From positions 1 through 13,055 of the forward strand of contig JALTZQ010000141.1 in NCBI GenBank assembly GCA_027046105.1: a stretch of DNA of 13,055 bases, written 5' to 3'. The DNA is from Pyrodictiaceae archaeon. GTDB taxonomy: Archaea; Thermoproteota; Thermoprotei_A; Sulfolobales; Pyrodictiaceae. The notes beneath the pieces were generated by a model. That model saw only the letters and a program-made list of their open reading frames with translations. It did no database searches and was not told where the DNA came from. A program made the position numbers and the translations under genes. Of the stretch, positions 5,170-12,721 are shown one piece after another. Positions within the stretch are counted from its first letter, which is position 1, and each line of letters starts with the position of its first letter.

Positions 5170-6942
5170 GTGAGTAAGGTATTGGAGGATATTTATGAGC
5201 AATTAGTTGAACTAGCTGTACGTAGAGGCTTCTTCTGGCAAAGCTACGAGATATATGGTGGAGTAGCGGGATTCTATGATCTTGGCCCACTGGGCGCCAG
5301 GGTCAAGGAGAAGATAGTTAATTTATGGCGTCACTACTTTATACAAAAACACCAAGACATCGTCGTTGAAATTGAAACACCAATAATTGCTCCTGCTAGA
5401 GTCTTCGAGGCCAGTGGACACCTCGAACATTTTACAGACCCTATAGTTGAGTGTCTTAGGTGTGGAAGAAAGTATAGAGCAGATCACTTGATAGAAGAGA
5501 AGACTAGTATAAACGCTGAAGGCCTATCACCCATGGAGATGACAAAAATAATCCAAGAACACGAAATCAAATGCCCTGTTTGTGGCGGGCCATTAAGTGA
5601 GGTGAGAACTTTCAATCTATTATTTAGGACGACTATAGGGCCCTATGCCGAGAACATTGGATACCTACGTCCCGAGGCTGCGCAAGGAATGTTTGTTGCT
5701 TTCAAAAGAGTACACGAGGCAATGAGGAAAAAGCTTCCGTTAGGAATCGCTCAGATAGGACGTGTTGCAAGAAATGAAATATCGCCTAGGCAGGGCATGA
5801 TGAGGCTTAGGGAATTCACAATAGCTGAGATAGAGTTCTTCTTTGATCCTGAGGAACCAAATCAAGGTGGTTACTTAGAAGAACTGTTTTCGAGGGTAAA
5901 GGATACTAAATTGAGGGTAAAGCTCGTTGGGAGAGAGGAAATAGAAGAGTATAGTATTGGTGAATTAGTTGAGGAGAAAATAGTTGTTAGCCCATGGCTT
6001 GCTTATTGGATGAGTGTGGCAAGAGATTTTGTCCATGAACTAGGTGTACCCTACGAAAACATGTATTTTGAGGAAAAGGGTGTTGAGGAGAGAGCCCATT
6101 ATTCAGCACAGACATTCGATCAAATGGTTCGAGTATCTAGGTGGGGATGGATAGAGGTATCTGGTCATAGCTATCGCACAGACTATGATCTCTCTCGGCA
6201 TATGAAGTATAGTGGTCAAGACCTTACAGTATTTAAGCAATACGATAAGCCAATTGTTGTTAGAAAGAAAAGAATTCTAGTAGATAAAGGCTGGCTTGGA
6301 AAAACATTTCGCGAAAAAACACCAGAGATACTTCGACTTATCGAAGGACTTAATCCGGAGACTATAGAGGAACTAATAAGTCAAGGTAAGCCGATACGCC
6401 TAGGTGATGTAGAGGTGCCACCAGATAAATTACGTGTTACTGTTGTTGAAGAGAAGATAACGGGTAAGAGATTTGTGCCGCATGTCGCCGAACCATCCTT
6501 TGGAATTGAACGTCTGCTTTACGTAACACTCGAATACGCTTACCGCATCAGGGACGGCCGTATTATTTTGAGCCTGCCTAGAAAACTGGCACCATACGAT
6601 GTAGCTGTATTCCCGCTTACACGGCACGAAAAACTGGTAGAAAAAGCCCTATTTATCAAGGAAATGCTCGTAAAGCATGGCTACTATGTAGTATACGATG
6701 ATGATGGTAGTATAGGGCGTAGATATGCTCGTGTAGACGAAATAGGCGTGCCACTAGCTATCACAGTAGATTACCAAACGTTAGAGGATGAAACAGTGAC
6801 CCTTCGCGATCGTGACACATGGAAACAAGTAAGGGTGAGAATAGACAGTCTACCCATTGCAGTAAAACGCTTCATACAAGAGAACGTGGCACTAGAAGAG
6901 CTAGGATCACCGGCGATGCCAGCAGACAGGGAAGAAAGATAA
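5170..6942 (+). CDS. glyS: glycyl-tRNA synthetase, archaeal/eukaryotic dimeric type
   Basis: A 590-residue class II aminoacyl-tRNA synthetase of the alpha2 type that charges tRNA-Gly. Visible in order are the N-terminal EIYGGVAGFYDLGPLG motif; a zinc-binding insertion with C95/C98 and C135/C138; motif 2, from RNEISPRQGMMRLREFT (201-217) to EIEFFF; the glycine-specific WGWIEVSGHSYRTDYDLSRH (325-344); motif 3, EPSFGIERLLY (441-451); and a C-terminal anticodon-binding domain (about 474-570) with FPLTRHEKLV and SIGRRYARVDEIGVPLAITVD. Length is normal for archaea and the gene is intact. The GTG at 5170 overlaps a GAGGGTGA Shine-Dalgarno-like sequence, so TTG 5182 (protein starting MEDIYEQL) is a real alternative. 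The next gene starts 108 bases downstream with its own ribosome-binding site, so co-transcription is possible but not shown. Confidence 0.97.
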   Translation: MSKVLEDIYEQLVELAVRRGFFWQSYEIYGGVAGFYDLGPLGARVKEKIVNLWRHYFIQKHQDIVVEIETPIIAPARVFEASGHLEHFTDPIVECLRCGRKYRADHLIEEKTSINAEGLSPMEMTKIIQEHEIKCPVCGGPLSEVRTFNLLFRTTIGPYAENIGYLRPEAAQGMFVAFKRVHEAMRKKLPLGIAQIGRVARNEISPRQGMMRLREFTIAEIEFFFDPEEPNQGGYLEELFSRVKDTKLRVKLVGREEIEEYSIGELVEEKIVVSPWLAYWMSVARDFVHELGVPYENMYFEEKGVEERAHYSAQTFDQMVRVSRWGWIEVSGHSYRTDYDLSRHMKYSGQDLTVFKQYDKPIVVRKKRILVDKGWLGKTFREKTPEILRLIEGLNPETIEELISQGKPIRLGDVEVPPDKLRVTVVEEKITGKRFVPHVAEPSFGIERLLYVTLEYAYRIRDGRIILSLPRKLAPYDVAVFPLTRHEKLVEKALFIKEMLVKHGYYVVYDDDGSIGRRYARVDEIGVPLAITVDYQTLEDETVTLRDRDTWKQVRVRIDSLPIAVKRFIQENVALEELGSPAMPADREER

Positions 6943-7037
6943 AGAAGGGGCACGGGAGCTTCTACAAGCATGGTTGAGACCCGCTAACCCAACCACTAGA
7001 CATGTATCCTTGAAGCATAGGGTTCAGAGTAATGCCC

Positions 7038-7044
7038 AGGTGGT
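7038..7044 (+). promoter_or_regulatory. ribosome-binding site of the first unknown gene after glyS
   Basis: AGGTGGT lies 6 bases before ATG 7051 and supports that start and the reality of the gene. The preceding gap (6943-7037) holds no clear TATA box. Confidence 0.5.
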
Positions 7045-7050
7045 AAAGAG

Positions 7051-7440
7051 ATGAATGGATATCGTCAATCTGAGAGGGAGGATAGTGAAAACCAAGTAGT
7101 GCCTAAAAGAAAAGTGGATGTGCGTACAGCTCTCTCTCTAATACCACCAGCATCACAGTTATTTGGCGAGGAGAAAAGAATTCGTGAACGCCGTGTTCGT
7201 TTACGATTCCACAACGAGCTTAAGAAGGATGTTGCAAAAATAAGCCCCGAACTTGCAAAGGAGATAGATGCAAAGGACTACATTGAGGTGGTAGTAGCTC
7301 ACCGTAGGAGGCTAAGGTATAAAATTGAAGTTGACGAACAAGTACCTCCAAACGAAGTATGGGTAAATGGGGAAGAGCTTCCCGAGCTGGGTATCGCAGA
7401 TAATAGCATAGCGACAGTGCGTGCAGCACGTTCATCCTAA
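7051..7440 (+). CDS. small basic protein of unknown function
   Basis: A 129-residue protein I do not recognise. The first 40 residues are polar and probably disordered (MNGYRQSEREDSENQVVPKR). A strongly basic stretch follows (KRIRERRVRLRFHNELKK), then a helix (AKISPELAKEIDAK) and a beta-rich C-terminus (YIEVVVAHRRRLRYKIEV, then ELPELGIADNSIATVRA). The beta part recalls a small double-psi-type barrel, but that is an impression only. It has no Cys, transmembrane segment or signal peptide. It starts with a good ribosome-binding site, and the next gene begins 15 bases after its stop, so the two are probably one operon. Its basic character would suit a nucleic acid or ribosome partner, but nothing in the sequence proves this. 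Confidence 0.7.
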   Translation: MNGYRQSEREDSENQVVPKRKVDVRTALSLIPPASQLFGEEKRIRERRVRLRFHNELKKDVAKISPELAKEIDAKDYIEVVVAHRRRLRYKIEVDEQVPPNEVWVNGEELPELGIADNSIATVRAARSS

Positions 7441-7455
7441 AAAGGGTGTCCTCTT

Positions 7456-7893
7456 TTGGCTAGCAATGCTGACCCTTATCAATTGCTACGTGTCCTTGAG
7501 GAAGTAGCAAGAGAACATGCATCCACTGTGAGGGCACTTAACAAGGTAATTAATAGGCTTAGACATGATCTAGGTGACGAAGATCTACAGTTAATTGCAC
7601 TAAGGTATATTCGTAGACTACGTTCCCTACGAACTAAGCTGTTGGACAGTCTTGGTGAAGCAGTTATCCTAGACAACGTAGACGATATTACTAGAGAGAA
7701 CATTGCTACCCTAAGCGAGTACATGGTTATCGTTGGTGCAGTCTATGAGCGTGATCTCCTCCGCAAAACTGTATTGCTAGCTAAACGTGGCGCAAGAATA
7801 CTAAATGGACACCTAGGGGATATAGAGGCAGATATGGAGCAATTAGAACGACTTGTAAGCAGACTTGAAGACATAGTACAACGCTATTACTAG
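7456..7893 (+). CDS. all-helical coiled-coil protein of unknown function
   Basis: A 145-residue protein that is helical throughout, with heptad-like patterns in LLRVLEEVAREHASTVRALNKVINRLRH and in the C-terminal part ending in ERLVSRLEDIVQRYY. It has no Cys, signal peptide or transmembrane segment. It starts at TTG 7456 with GGGTG (7444-7448) 7 bases upstream; the preceding unknown gene ends 15 bases before, which suggests co-transcription and translational coupling. I do not recognise the family. A bundle-forming partner of the upstream basic protein is a reasonable guess but only a guess. The stop lies 10 bases from the convergent end of the radical SAM gene. Confidence 0.7.
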   Translation: MASNADPYQLLRVLEEVAREHASTVRALNKVINRLRHDLGDEDLQLIALRYIRRLRSLRTKLLDSLGEAVILDNVDDITRENIATLSEYMVIVGAVYERDLLRKTVLLAKRGARILNGHLGDIEADMEQLERLVSRLEDIVQRYY

Positions 7894-7903
7894 TACTTCT
7901 CAG

Positions 7904-9517
7904 TCAGTTCGCTGGCTTTAACCTCTTTAACTTCCTCAGTAACCTAGCTCTCACCATACGGTCATTAACCACATCAATAACTTCTATTTCGACAAGCCAG
8001 CCTATGAGGTTGCGGGGCCCTCGGATCAAGGCCACTGGTCCATGAGGTAATGGATAAGCAATGAGACTATGTTGTACATTATGCCATCCAGCTACTATGG
8101 CTCGTAACCTAGAGCCTATCAAGTAAAGTTTTTGCCTCTCATTAACCTCAATCGCCTTCTTTTTAATCATGAGACTAGCCTCTGTAATCACAGTTTTCAT
8201 GTCTTCAAAGGCTGTTGCAGGTAATGGTCTAAATCGGTAGGCCGTTATTTTCTCTACACCAAGCCTAGTAAGTTCCTCAATAAAGTTTACTGTAGCTTTA
8301 GCAGCTTCAACAGTTTCTCCAGGCAAAGCATATATGAAGTAGACGTAAGGTTTAAGTCCATGTTTTGCAAGAAGAGCTACAGCCCTACGTACATCACTAG
8401 TTAATGAAGGCCTACCTATACTTATCAATAAATTATCATTCCCCGACTCTGCACCAATGTGCACTGGTGTACCACGAAGATATTTGCCAAGAAGACTTGC
8501 AACCTCCTCGTTAACAAGACAAGCCTTAATGTTCTCTACCATCAGATAAGCATCTCTCGTAGTAAACTCTGGAACACTATCGTAGAGCCTTTCAAACAAC
8601 TCTCTTAACAGGGTGGTATTTGGCCCTGGCTTACAAGGATCTGTTAATGGTTTTGGGTTAACGAGCAAATCCCTTCCATAATCCAATATGTCGGGGCCGC
8701 TAAGAACTATCCGTGTAACACCCTTCCTCACAAGCTCACGGACCTCATCCACTATCACATCAATACTCCTTGAACGAGCATAACCGTAGAGTTCTGGAAC
8801 GCTACAGTACCCACAACCTGCTGGTATACCTACTGGACAACGAAGCCTTTTCTCAAGGGGTGTGTCATTACCGAAACATATAGGGCATCTAATACATTTT
8901 CTGCCATCCGGTAACGGTATTATAGGTCTCCTGAAACTACTGCATCCACGTACAACTTCAACATAGACGCGGCTTGCCCAGAACAATGGATATCCATCCA
9001 GCCTTGTACTGTGTTTGTATGAGAGTTTCTCCCTACTAACGTAGTTAGGTTTTCCTGTAAATACCACCTTGCCATTGTAGTTAAGTATGAGCCCTCGGAT
9101 ACTCTTGACTAGATCCGTGTAGCCCGTGAAATCGGAGTGTACTGCAGCCACTAGGCGTGGTACACTTTCCTCGCCCTCACCATAAACCCCAACATCATAC
9201 CCTAATTTAGCAACGACATTGATACTGCTAGTTATAGGTCCTCCTAGAATCATTGGTCCATTAGAATACTTATTCCATAGCCTCTTTAATCTGGCAGCAC
9301 CTTCATAATCGCTAGACATGGCACTTACGAAGAGAATATCGTAATCACCTAATAGTTTGGGTTCATCAATGACAACTTCATATGCGTAGAGGTCTGCCGC
9401 AACGCCCTGTTTTTCGATAAGGCTAGTAACGGCTCTAGGTCCTGCACCAATAACGTCTACGGTGACCCGTCTACCGCTACTCCCCCTTGCAAGTACATCA
9501 ACAACAAGTGCTTTCAA
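7904..9517 (-). CDS. B12-binding-like/radical SAM/TRAM protein with Cys-rich insertion
   Basis: A 537-residue protein with three parts. An N-terminal Rossmann-like domain (about 1-125, DILFVSAMSS, MILGGP, YGEGEESVPRLV) resembles B12-binding domains but lacks the DxHxxG cobalamin motif and has no Cys. A radical SAM barrel follows, with strand VYVEVVRGC and later motifs RIVLSGPDIL, HIGAESGNDNLL and YFIYALPGET. The C-terminus has a TRAM-like beta domain (about 475-530, GPVALIRGPRNLIGWLVEIEV), as in MiaB-type tRNA methylthiotransferases. The cluster cysteines are irregular: C192 at the strand end, then C208, C211, C214 and C227, then C235-x2-C238. TTG 9517 (MKALVVDVLA) was chosen because GAGGAG lies just upstream; TTG 9535 would add six residues without a ribosome-binding site. 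The substrate is unknown; an RNA target is inferred from the TRAM-like part. Confidence 0.8.
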   Translation of the reverse strand: MKALVVDVLARGSSGRRVTVDVIGAGPRAVTSLIEKQGVAADLYAYEVVIDEPKLLGDYDILFVSAMSSDYEGAARLKRLWNKYSNGPMILGGPITSSINVVAKLGYDVGVYGEGEESVPRLVAAVHSDFTGYTDLVKSIRGLILNYNGKVVFTGKPNYVSREKLSYKHSTRLDGYPLFWASRVYVEVVRGCSSFRRPIIPLPDGRKCIRCPICFGNDTPLEKRLRCPVGIPAGCGYCSVPELYGYARSRSIDVIVDEVRELVRKGVTRIVLSGPDILDYGRDLLVNPKPLTDPCKPGPNTTLLRELFERLYDSVPEFTTRDAYLMVENIKACLVNEEVASLLGKYLRGTPVHIGAESGNDNLLISIGRPSLTSDVRRAVALLAKHGLKPYVYFIYALPGETVEAAKATVNFIEELTRLGVEKITAYRFRPLPATAFEDMKTVITEASLMIKKKAIEVNERQKLYLIGSRLRAIVAGWHNVQHSLIAYPLPHGPVALIRGPRNLIGWLVEIEVIDVVNDRMVRARLLRKLKRLKPAN

Positions 9518-9634
9518 ACTCTCCTCGCGCCCCAATTCATGATGGTGTAAAGGACTAGTGTTTAATACTGGTGGCGCTAATTGCTGCTTAGACGGTAGAC
9601 TGTGAAGAGATGGAATAAAGGTATATTGTGCTGT

Positions 9635-9642
9635 GGAGGGGG
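9635..9642 (+). promoter_or_regulatory. ribosome-binding site of the DUF47 gene
   Basis: GGAGGGGG lies 5 bases before GTG 9648 and overlaps the upstream GTG at 9633, which it therefore rules out as the likely start. Confidence 0.6.
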
Positions 9643-9647
9643 TTCAA

Positions 9648-10349
9648 GTGTCTGAATACTATGACTATGAAAAGGAGGAGAGAGTTCAAGTATCGTTAGC
9701 TGAGTCGACGCTTGAAGAACAAATGCTGGGCCTAGCTCGGAGCGTTGATGACTCCATAAAGGAACTAAGGCAGATACTAGAGGGGCTTTCAAAAGGTGAT
9801 GTAGACCTTGTTAAATCACGTTACGAAAAGGTTCGTGGTGCAAAGAATATGGCTGAGAGAGTAAAGGATGATGCCTTGCGCTATATGGCGGGGCTTGGAG
9901 TCATGTTGTACAATTCAGATGTTTATCGTAGCGTGTTTCTGGAATTGGCGCGCGTAGCTATGAACATTGATGGAGTTGCACATAGAGCTCTCCTTTTAGC
10001 TGAGAATGGCAACATAAACAGTATACCCGTAGAATTATGGAGTATGATACTAAGCCTTGTGGATTCGTTGCAGAAACAATACAATAGCCTTTTGTCAGCA
10101 GTAAGGATACTATCTTCAAACCCTAATCGTAGCTTCCAAGAAGCAAATAATGTTCTTAGCCTCGAAGAGGAAATAGATAACCTATACCGTAAAACGACAA
10201 TAGCAATGTATAGGATGCTTCGCGAGGACATCATAGTACTAATGCTAGTTAGGGATTTAGTAGATCTATTAGAGGATAGTGCAGATCTTATGAGGAATGT
10301 GGCCGAGAATCTAAGATTCCTAGCCCTTTACAGGGCTGCAAGGAAATGA
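9648..10349 (+). CDS. DUF47/PhoU-like protein
   Basis: A 233-residue, entirely helical protein. The C-terminal half has the pattern of the DUF47 (PhoU-related, PF01865) family: EEEIDNLYRKT, then LREDIIVLMLVRDLVDLLED, then SADLMRNVAENLRFLAL. In that family conserved acidic residues on a helical bundle bind metal ions, and members are usually linked to a PiT-type phosphate transporter, which they are thought to regulate. No transporter is visible here; instead the stop overlaps the start of the tRNA-splicing endonuclease gene (ATGA). GTG 9648 was chosen because of GGAGGGGG 5 bases upstream. The N-terminal 30 residues are acidic and probably variable. The gene is divergent from the radical SAM gene. 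Family membership is fairly sure, the function here is not. Confidence 0.75.
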   Translation: MSEYYDYEKEERVQVSLAESTLEEQMLGLARSVDDSIKELRQILEGLSKGDVDLVKSRYEKVRGAKNMAERVKDDALRYMAGLGVMLYNSDVYRSVFLELARVAMNIDGVAHRALLLAENGNINSIPVELWSMILSLVDSLQKQYNSLLSAVRILSSNPNRSFQEANNVLSLEEEIDNLYRKTTIAMYRMLREDIIVLMLVRDLVDLLEDSADLMRNVAENLRFLALYRAARK

Positions 10350-10894
10350 AGGCTGTAGGTGTCCTCGTAGGACTACGTGTTGTAGTATTTGATGTAGAGT
10401 CAGCACGACGAGTATATTCACAAGGATACTATGGTAAACCTCTCGGTATAGCTAAGCCAAGCAGTACAAACTTCAATGCACCATTAGAGCTTAGCCTACT
10501 AGAAGCCACATACCTAGTCGAAAAGGGCGTACTAGACGTTGTAGATAGTGAAGGAAGGGTACTCACAGTGAATGAACTAATAGACATAGGATCTAACATG
10601 GTAGACAAATTCGAGCTTTTGTACCGCGTATACAAAGAATTAAGAGAAAAAGGTCTTATTGTGCGCTCAGGTCTTAAATACGGTACAGAGTTTGTCCTCT
10701 ATGAAAAGGGTCCTGGGAAAGAACATGCACCATATATCGTCCACGTGGTCGGATTCCGCGAGAGAATAAAACCGTTAGAAATCGTTCGCGCAGGCAGAGT
10801 AAGTCATAGTGTTAGAAAAAAGTTTGTACTTGCTGCGGTGGATGAAACAACCGGATCCACGACATACATAATGTTTAAATGGACCAAGCCTTAA
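10346..10894 (+). CDS. endA: tRNA-splicing endonuclease, catalytic subunit
   Basis: A 182-residue EndA. It cuts introns out of pre-tRNA at bulge-helix-bulge motifs. The catalytic triad is visible: Y112 in LKYGTEFVLY, H127 in KEHAPYIVH, and a Lys in HSVRKKFVLA (K158 or K159). The N-terminal domain carries GYYGKPLGIAKP and LELSLLEATYLVEKG, and the loop between them (about 32-46) fits the position of the crenarchaeal-specific loop that widens substrate range. The length matches the short catalytic subunit. In Crenarchaeota this subunit normally pairs with a structural subunit encoded elsewhere as an alpha2beta2 enzyme, so a partner gene is expected outside the window. The ATG overlaps the stop of the DUF47 gene by four bases, which suggests coupled translation. 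Confidence 0.93.
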   Translation: MKAVGVLVGLRVVVFDVESARRVYSQGYYGKPLGIAKPSSTNFNAPLELSLLEATYLVEKGVLDVVDSEGRVLTVNELIDIGSNMVDKFELLYRVYKELREKGLIVRSGLKYGTEFVLYEKGPGKEHAPYIVHVVGFRERIKPLEIVRAGRVSHSVRKKFVLAAVDETTGSTTYIMFKWTKP

Positions 10895-11005
10895 TCCTAC
10901 TACATTGCGGAGACCTAGCCATAGAATCTACATGTATCCATGGATCTCGCTGGGATATAGGGGATTGAGGGATGGTATTAGTGTACCAGCTTCTTAAAGA
11001 GAGGG

Positions 11006-11476
11006 GTGTCTAAGGTCTTGAGTGGACGTCCTCCTAGTAGGAAAGGAAGTAGGCCAGCAAGGAGACCAACTAAGCCTGGTCAAGGCCCTCGTGCACCAGC
11101 GCCGAGGGCGGAACAGAAACCTAGGCCAATGCCCTTACCGGATGGTAAATGCAATCCCCAATGTCCTTACTTCCGTTGCCTAAATAACGCTCTAGTTGTC
11201 ATGAGAAAGCCCGTTCATGGCCGTATGCAGAAGGTTGCTTTCTGTAGATGGATAGGCGACGAATGCATTGGTGGTTCATGCCAGTATGCAAGCTGTGCTG
11301 CAAAAGCATTACTACCTGATGGCTCGTGCCTGCATGCTAAGGAGAAGCAAGGTAGGGCTGCTGAAAAAGCAATGGAGGAAATAGAGAAAGAGCTTGTTGA
11401 AGAAGAGAAGCAAATGTCAAGGATAGAACGGTTAATGAAACGTCGAGGCTATGGTGTTGAGGAGGAGCTTCTTTAG
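11006..11476 (+). CDS. Cys-rich protein with Pro/Arg-rich N-terminal tail, unknown function
   Basis: A 156-residue protein I do not recognise. Residues 1-42 are rich in Pro, Arg and Gly and surely disordered. The core (44-110) has eight cysteines at 49, 53, 58, 80, 87, 92, 97 and 108, and the motif LPDGxC occurs twice, at 44-49 and 103-108, framing the domain. The last 45 residues form a charged helix (KAMEEIEKELVEEEKQMSRIERLMKRRG). The eight cysteines could bind two zinc ions or an Fe-S cluster, or form disulfides; the spacing matches no motif I know. GTG 11006 follows a purine-rich GAGAGG; TTG 11018 with GGGGTG upstream is an alternative. The basic tail suggests nucleic acid binding, as inference. 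The stop codon overlaps that of the convergent UbiX gene. Confidence 0.75.
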   Translation: MSKVLSGRPPSRKGSRPARRPTKPGQGPRAPAPRAEQKPRPMPLPDGKCNPQCPYFRCLNNALVVMRKPVHGRMQKVAFCRWIGDECIGGSCQYASCAAKALLPDGSCLHAKEKQGRAAEKAMEEIEKELVEEEKQMSRIERLMKRRGYGVEEELL

Positions 11477-12051
11477 CTGCCCCATCGCTTATAGAGCTTG
11501 TGCTCAATTCCAAGCATATCGAGTATCTTGCCGACCACAAAATTAATCAAATCATCAATAGTCTTTGGCTTATGGTAGAAGCCTGGAGAAGCTGGTAATA
11601 CAACAGCACCAGCCCTGGCAACAATTAACATGTTCCTTAGCTCTATAACACCTAGAGGTGTCTCACGGATAACGAGTATAAGAGGTCGTTTTAAGCGAAG
11701 CATAACTAGGGCAGCACGCACCACAAGATTAACAGCATAACCATGGGCTATTGCAGCAAGGGTTTTTGTACTACATGGCGCTATGATCATCGCGTCGGCT
11801 GCGCCACTACTACTAGCATATGGTGCTGTCAGATCGTCCTCATCATACACTTTAACGATGTTATATAGTCGGGCTACATCATTTATGTAGCCTTCTGCCT
11901 CAGCGACTTTCATGGCACTACGTGTAATAATAGCGTCAACTTTGTACCCTTTCTTCACTAGAACCTCTATAAGACGGACACCGTAGATAATCCCACTTGC
12001 TCCAGTGATGGCGACTAGTATTTTGCTAAGACTTTGAGGCTGCAACAACAC
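11473..12051 (-). CDS. ubiX: UbiX-type flavin prenyltransferase
   Basis: A 192-residue flavoprotein of the UbiX/Pad1 family. It attaches a dimethylallyl group to FMN to make prenylated FMN, the cofactor of UbiD-type decarboxylases. Visible are the N-terminal flavin site ILVAITGASGIIYGVRL, the SCSTKTLAAIAHG motif, the RETPLGVIELRNML segment and the C-terminal PASPGFYHKPKT, all hallmarks of the family, and the length is normal. The start is uncertain because the frame stays open upstream. GTG 12051 was chosen since GGTGGT (12059-12064) lies 7 bases before it; GTG 12063 would add four residues. It overlaps the upstream methyltransferase gene by 26 bases, so the two are an operon. No UbiD gene is in the window. 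Confidence 0.92.
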   Translation of the reverse strand: MLLQPQSLSKILVAITGASGIIYGVRLIEVLVKKGYKVDAIITRSAMKVAEAEGYINDVARLYNIVKVYDEDDLTAPYASSSGAADAMIIAPCSTKTLAAIAHGYAVNLVVRAALVMLRLKRPLILVIRETPLGVIELRNMLIVARAGAVVLPASPGFYHKPKTIDDLINFVVGKILDMLGIEHKLYKRWGS

Positions 12052-12721
12052 CCACTGCACCACCAGGAACTAGACGTACCCATGGTTTACTACCCAGCCT
12101 TCTAAACAATGCTGCAACGTAACTAGCAGATCTCCAGTTTTTTAATGTAGGGCAAAGCATACGGTAATGGTTAACGTATTGTACACCCCATAACATTGCT
12201 ATCAATGGGACAAAGTAGCACACCCATACCTCAAGTAGTCGTTTATGAATAGTGTTCTCCGGAAGGAATATATCTACTACAATGGAGACCTTGTTTGAAA
12301 CACGGTACATCTCAGCAAGACCTTTAATGGGGTCAATAAAGTCTCTTGACGCAAAGTATGTTGAAGAAGCACATACGGCGTTAGTGCGTAGAGGAAGATT
12401 CTCTGCAATAGCCGTAACCTTCTCACATCTTGCCTCAATCTCCTTACAAGCGGTTGACAATAATTTCGTAGAGGGGTCAACCGCAATAATATACTTTGGA
12501 TCAATATGCTTTGCTATTCCTCTCGTAGAGTTCCCAGGTCCGGCACCAACATCTACAATGATATCGTGTTGACAAGGCTCTAAGATCGTATATGACCACC
12601 GTCTTGCGATGATTTCTAAACCCAGCGAAATAGCTTTATTGGCTTTCTCGTAGACCGGTCTAATAGTTTCTATTGCCTTTACTATTGTTTGCCAAAGGTC
12701 ATGTGCGTATCTTGTGGGCAT
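12026..12721 (-). CDS. UbiE/Coq5-like SAM-dependent methyltransferase
   Basis: A 231-residue class I methyltransferase. Motif I is IIVDVGAGPGNSTRG, followed by IIAVDPSTKLL (motif II acidic residue), AENLPLRTNAVCASST and a motif III-like strand VSIVVDIFLP. The C-terminal half (KRLLEVWVCYFVPLIAMLWGV, then PTLKNWRSASY and LVPGGAVGVVAASK) follows the plan of UbiE/MenG-type quinone C-methyltransferases. Two hydrophobic stretches suggest contact with a membrane or a lipid-like substrate. Its neighbour UbiX, overlapping it by 26 bases, supports a role in quinone synthesis, but the substrate is inferred only from this context. ATG 12721 has AGGT 4 bases upstream and overlaps the end of the preceding gene by 23 bases. 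Confidence 0.8.
   Translation of the reverse strand: MPTRYAHDLWQTIVKAIETIRPVYEKANKAISLGLEIIARRWSYTILEPCQHDIIVDVGAGPGNSTRGIAKHIDPKYIIAVDPSTKLLSTACKEIEARCEKVTAIAENLPLRTNAVCASSTYFASRDFIDPIKGLAEMYRVSNKVSIVVDIFLPENTIHKRLLEVWVCYFVPLIAMLWGVQYVNHYRMLCPTLKNWRSASYVAALFRRLGSKPWVRLVPGGAVGVVAASKS

Noticed and set aside
6690..6705. ATGATGA resembling a C/D box sRNA C box
   Set aside because: It lies inside the glycyl-tRNA synthetase coding sequence (Asp codons), and no suitably spaced D box or C'/D' boxes were seen.
6943..7037. Possible structured RNA in the gap after glyS
   Set aside because: Only short inverted repeats (GGTTG/CAACC, AACCC/GGGTT) with long loops were found. There is no tRNA cloverleaf and no C/D box pair.
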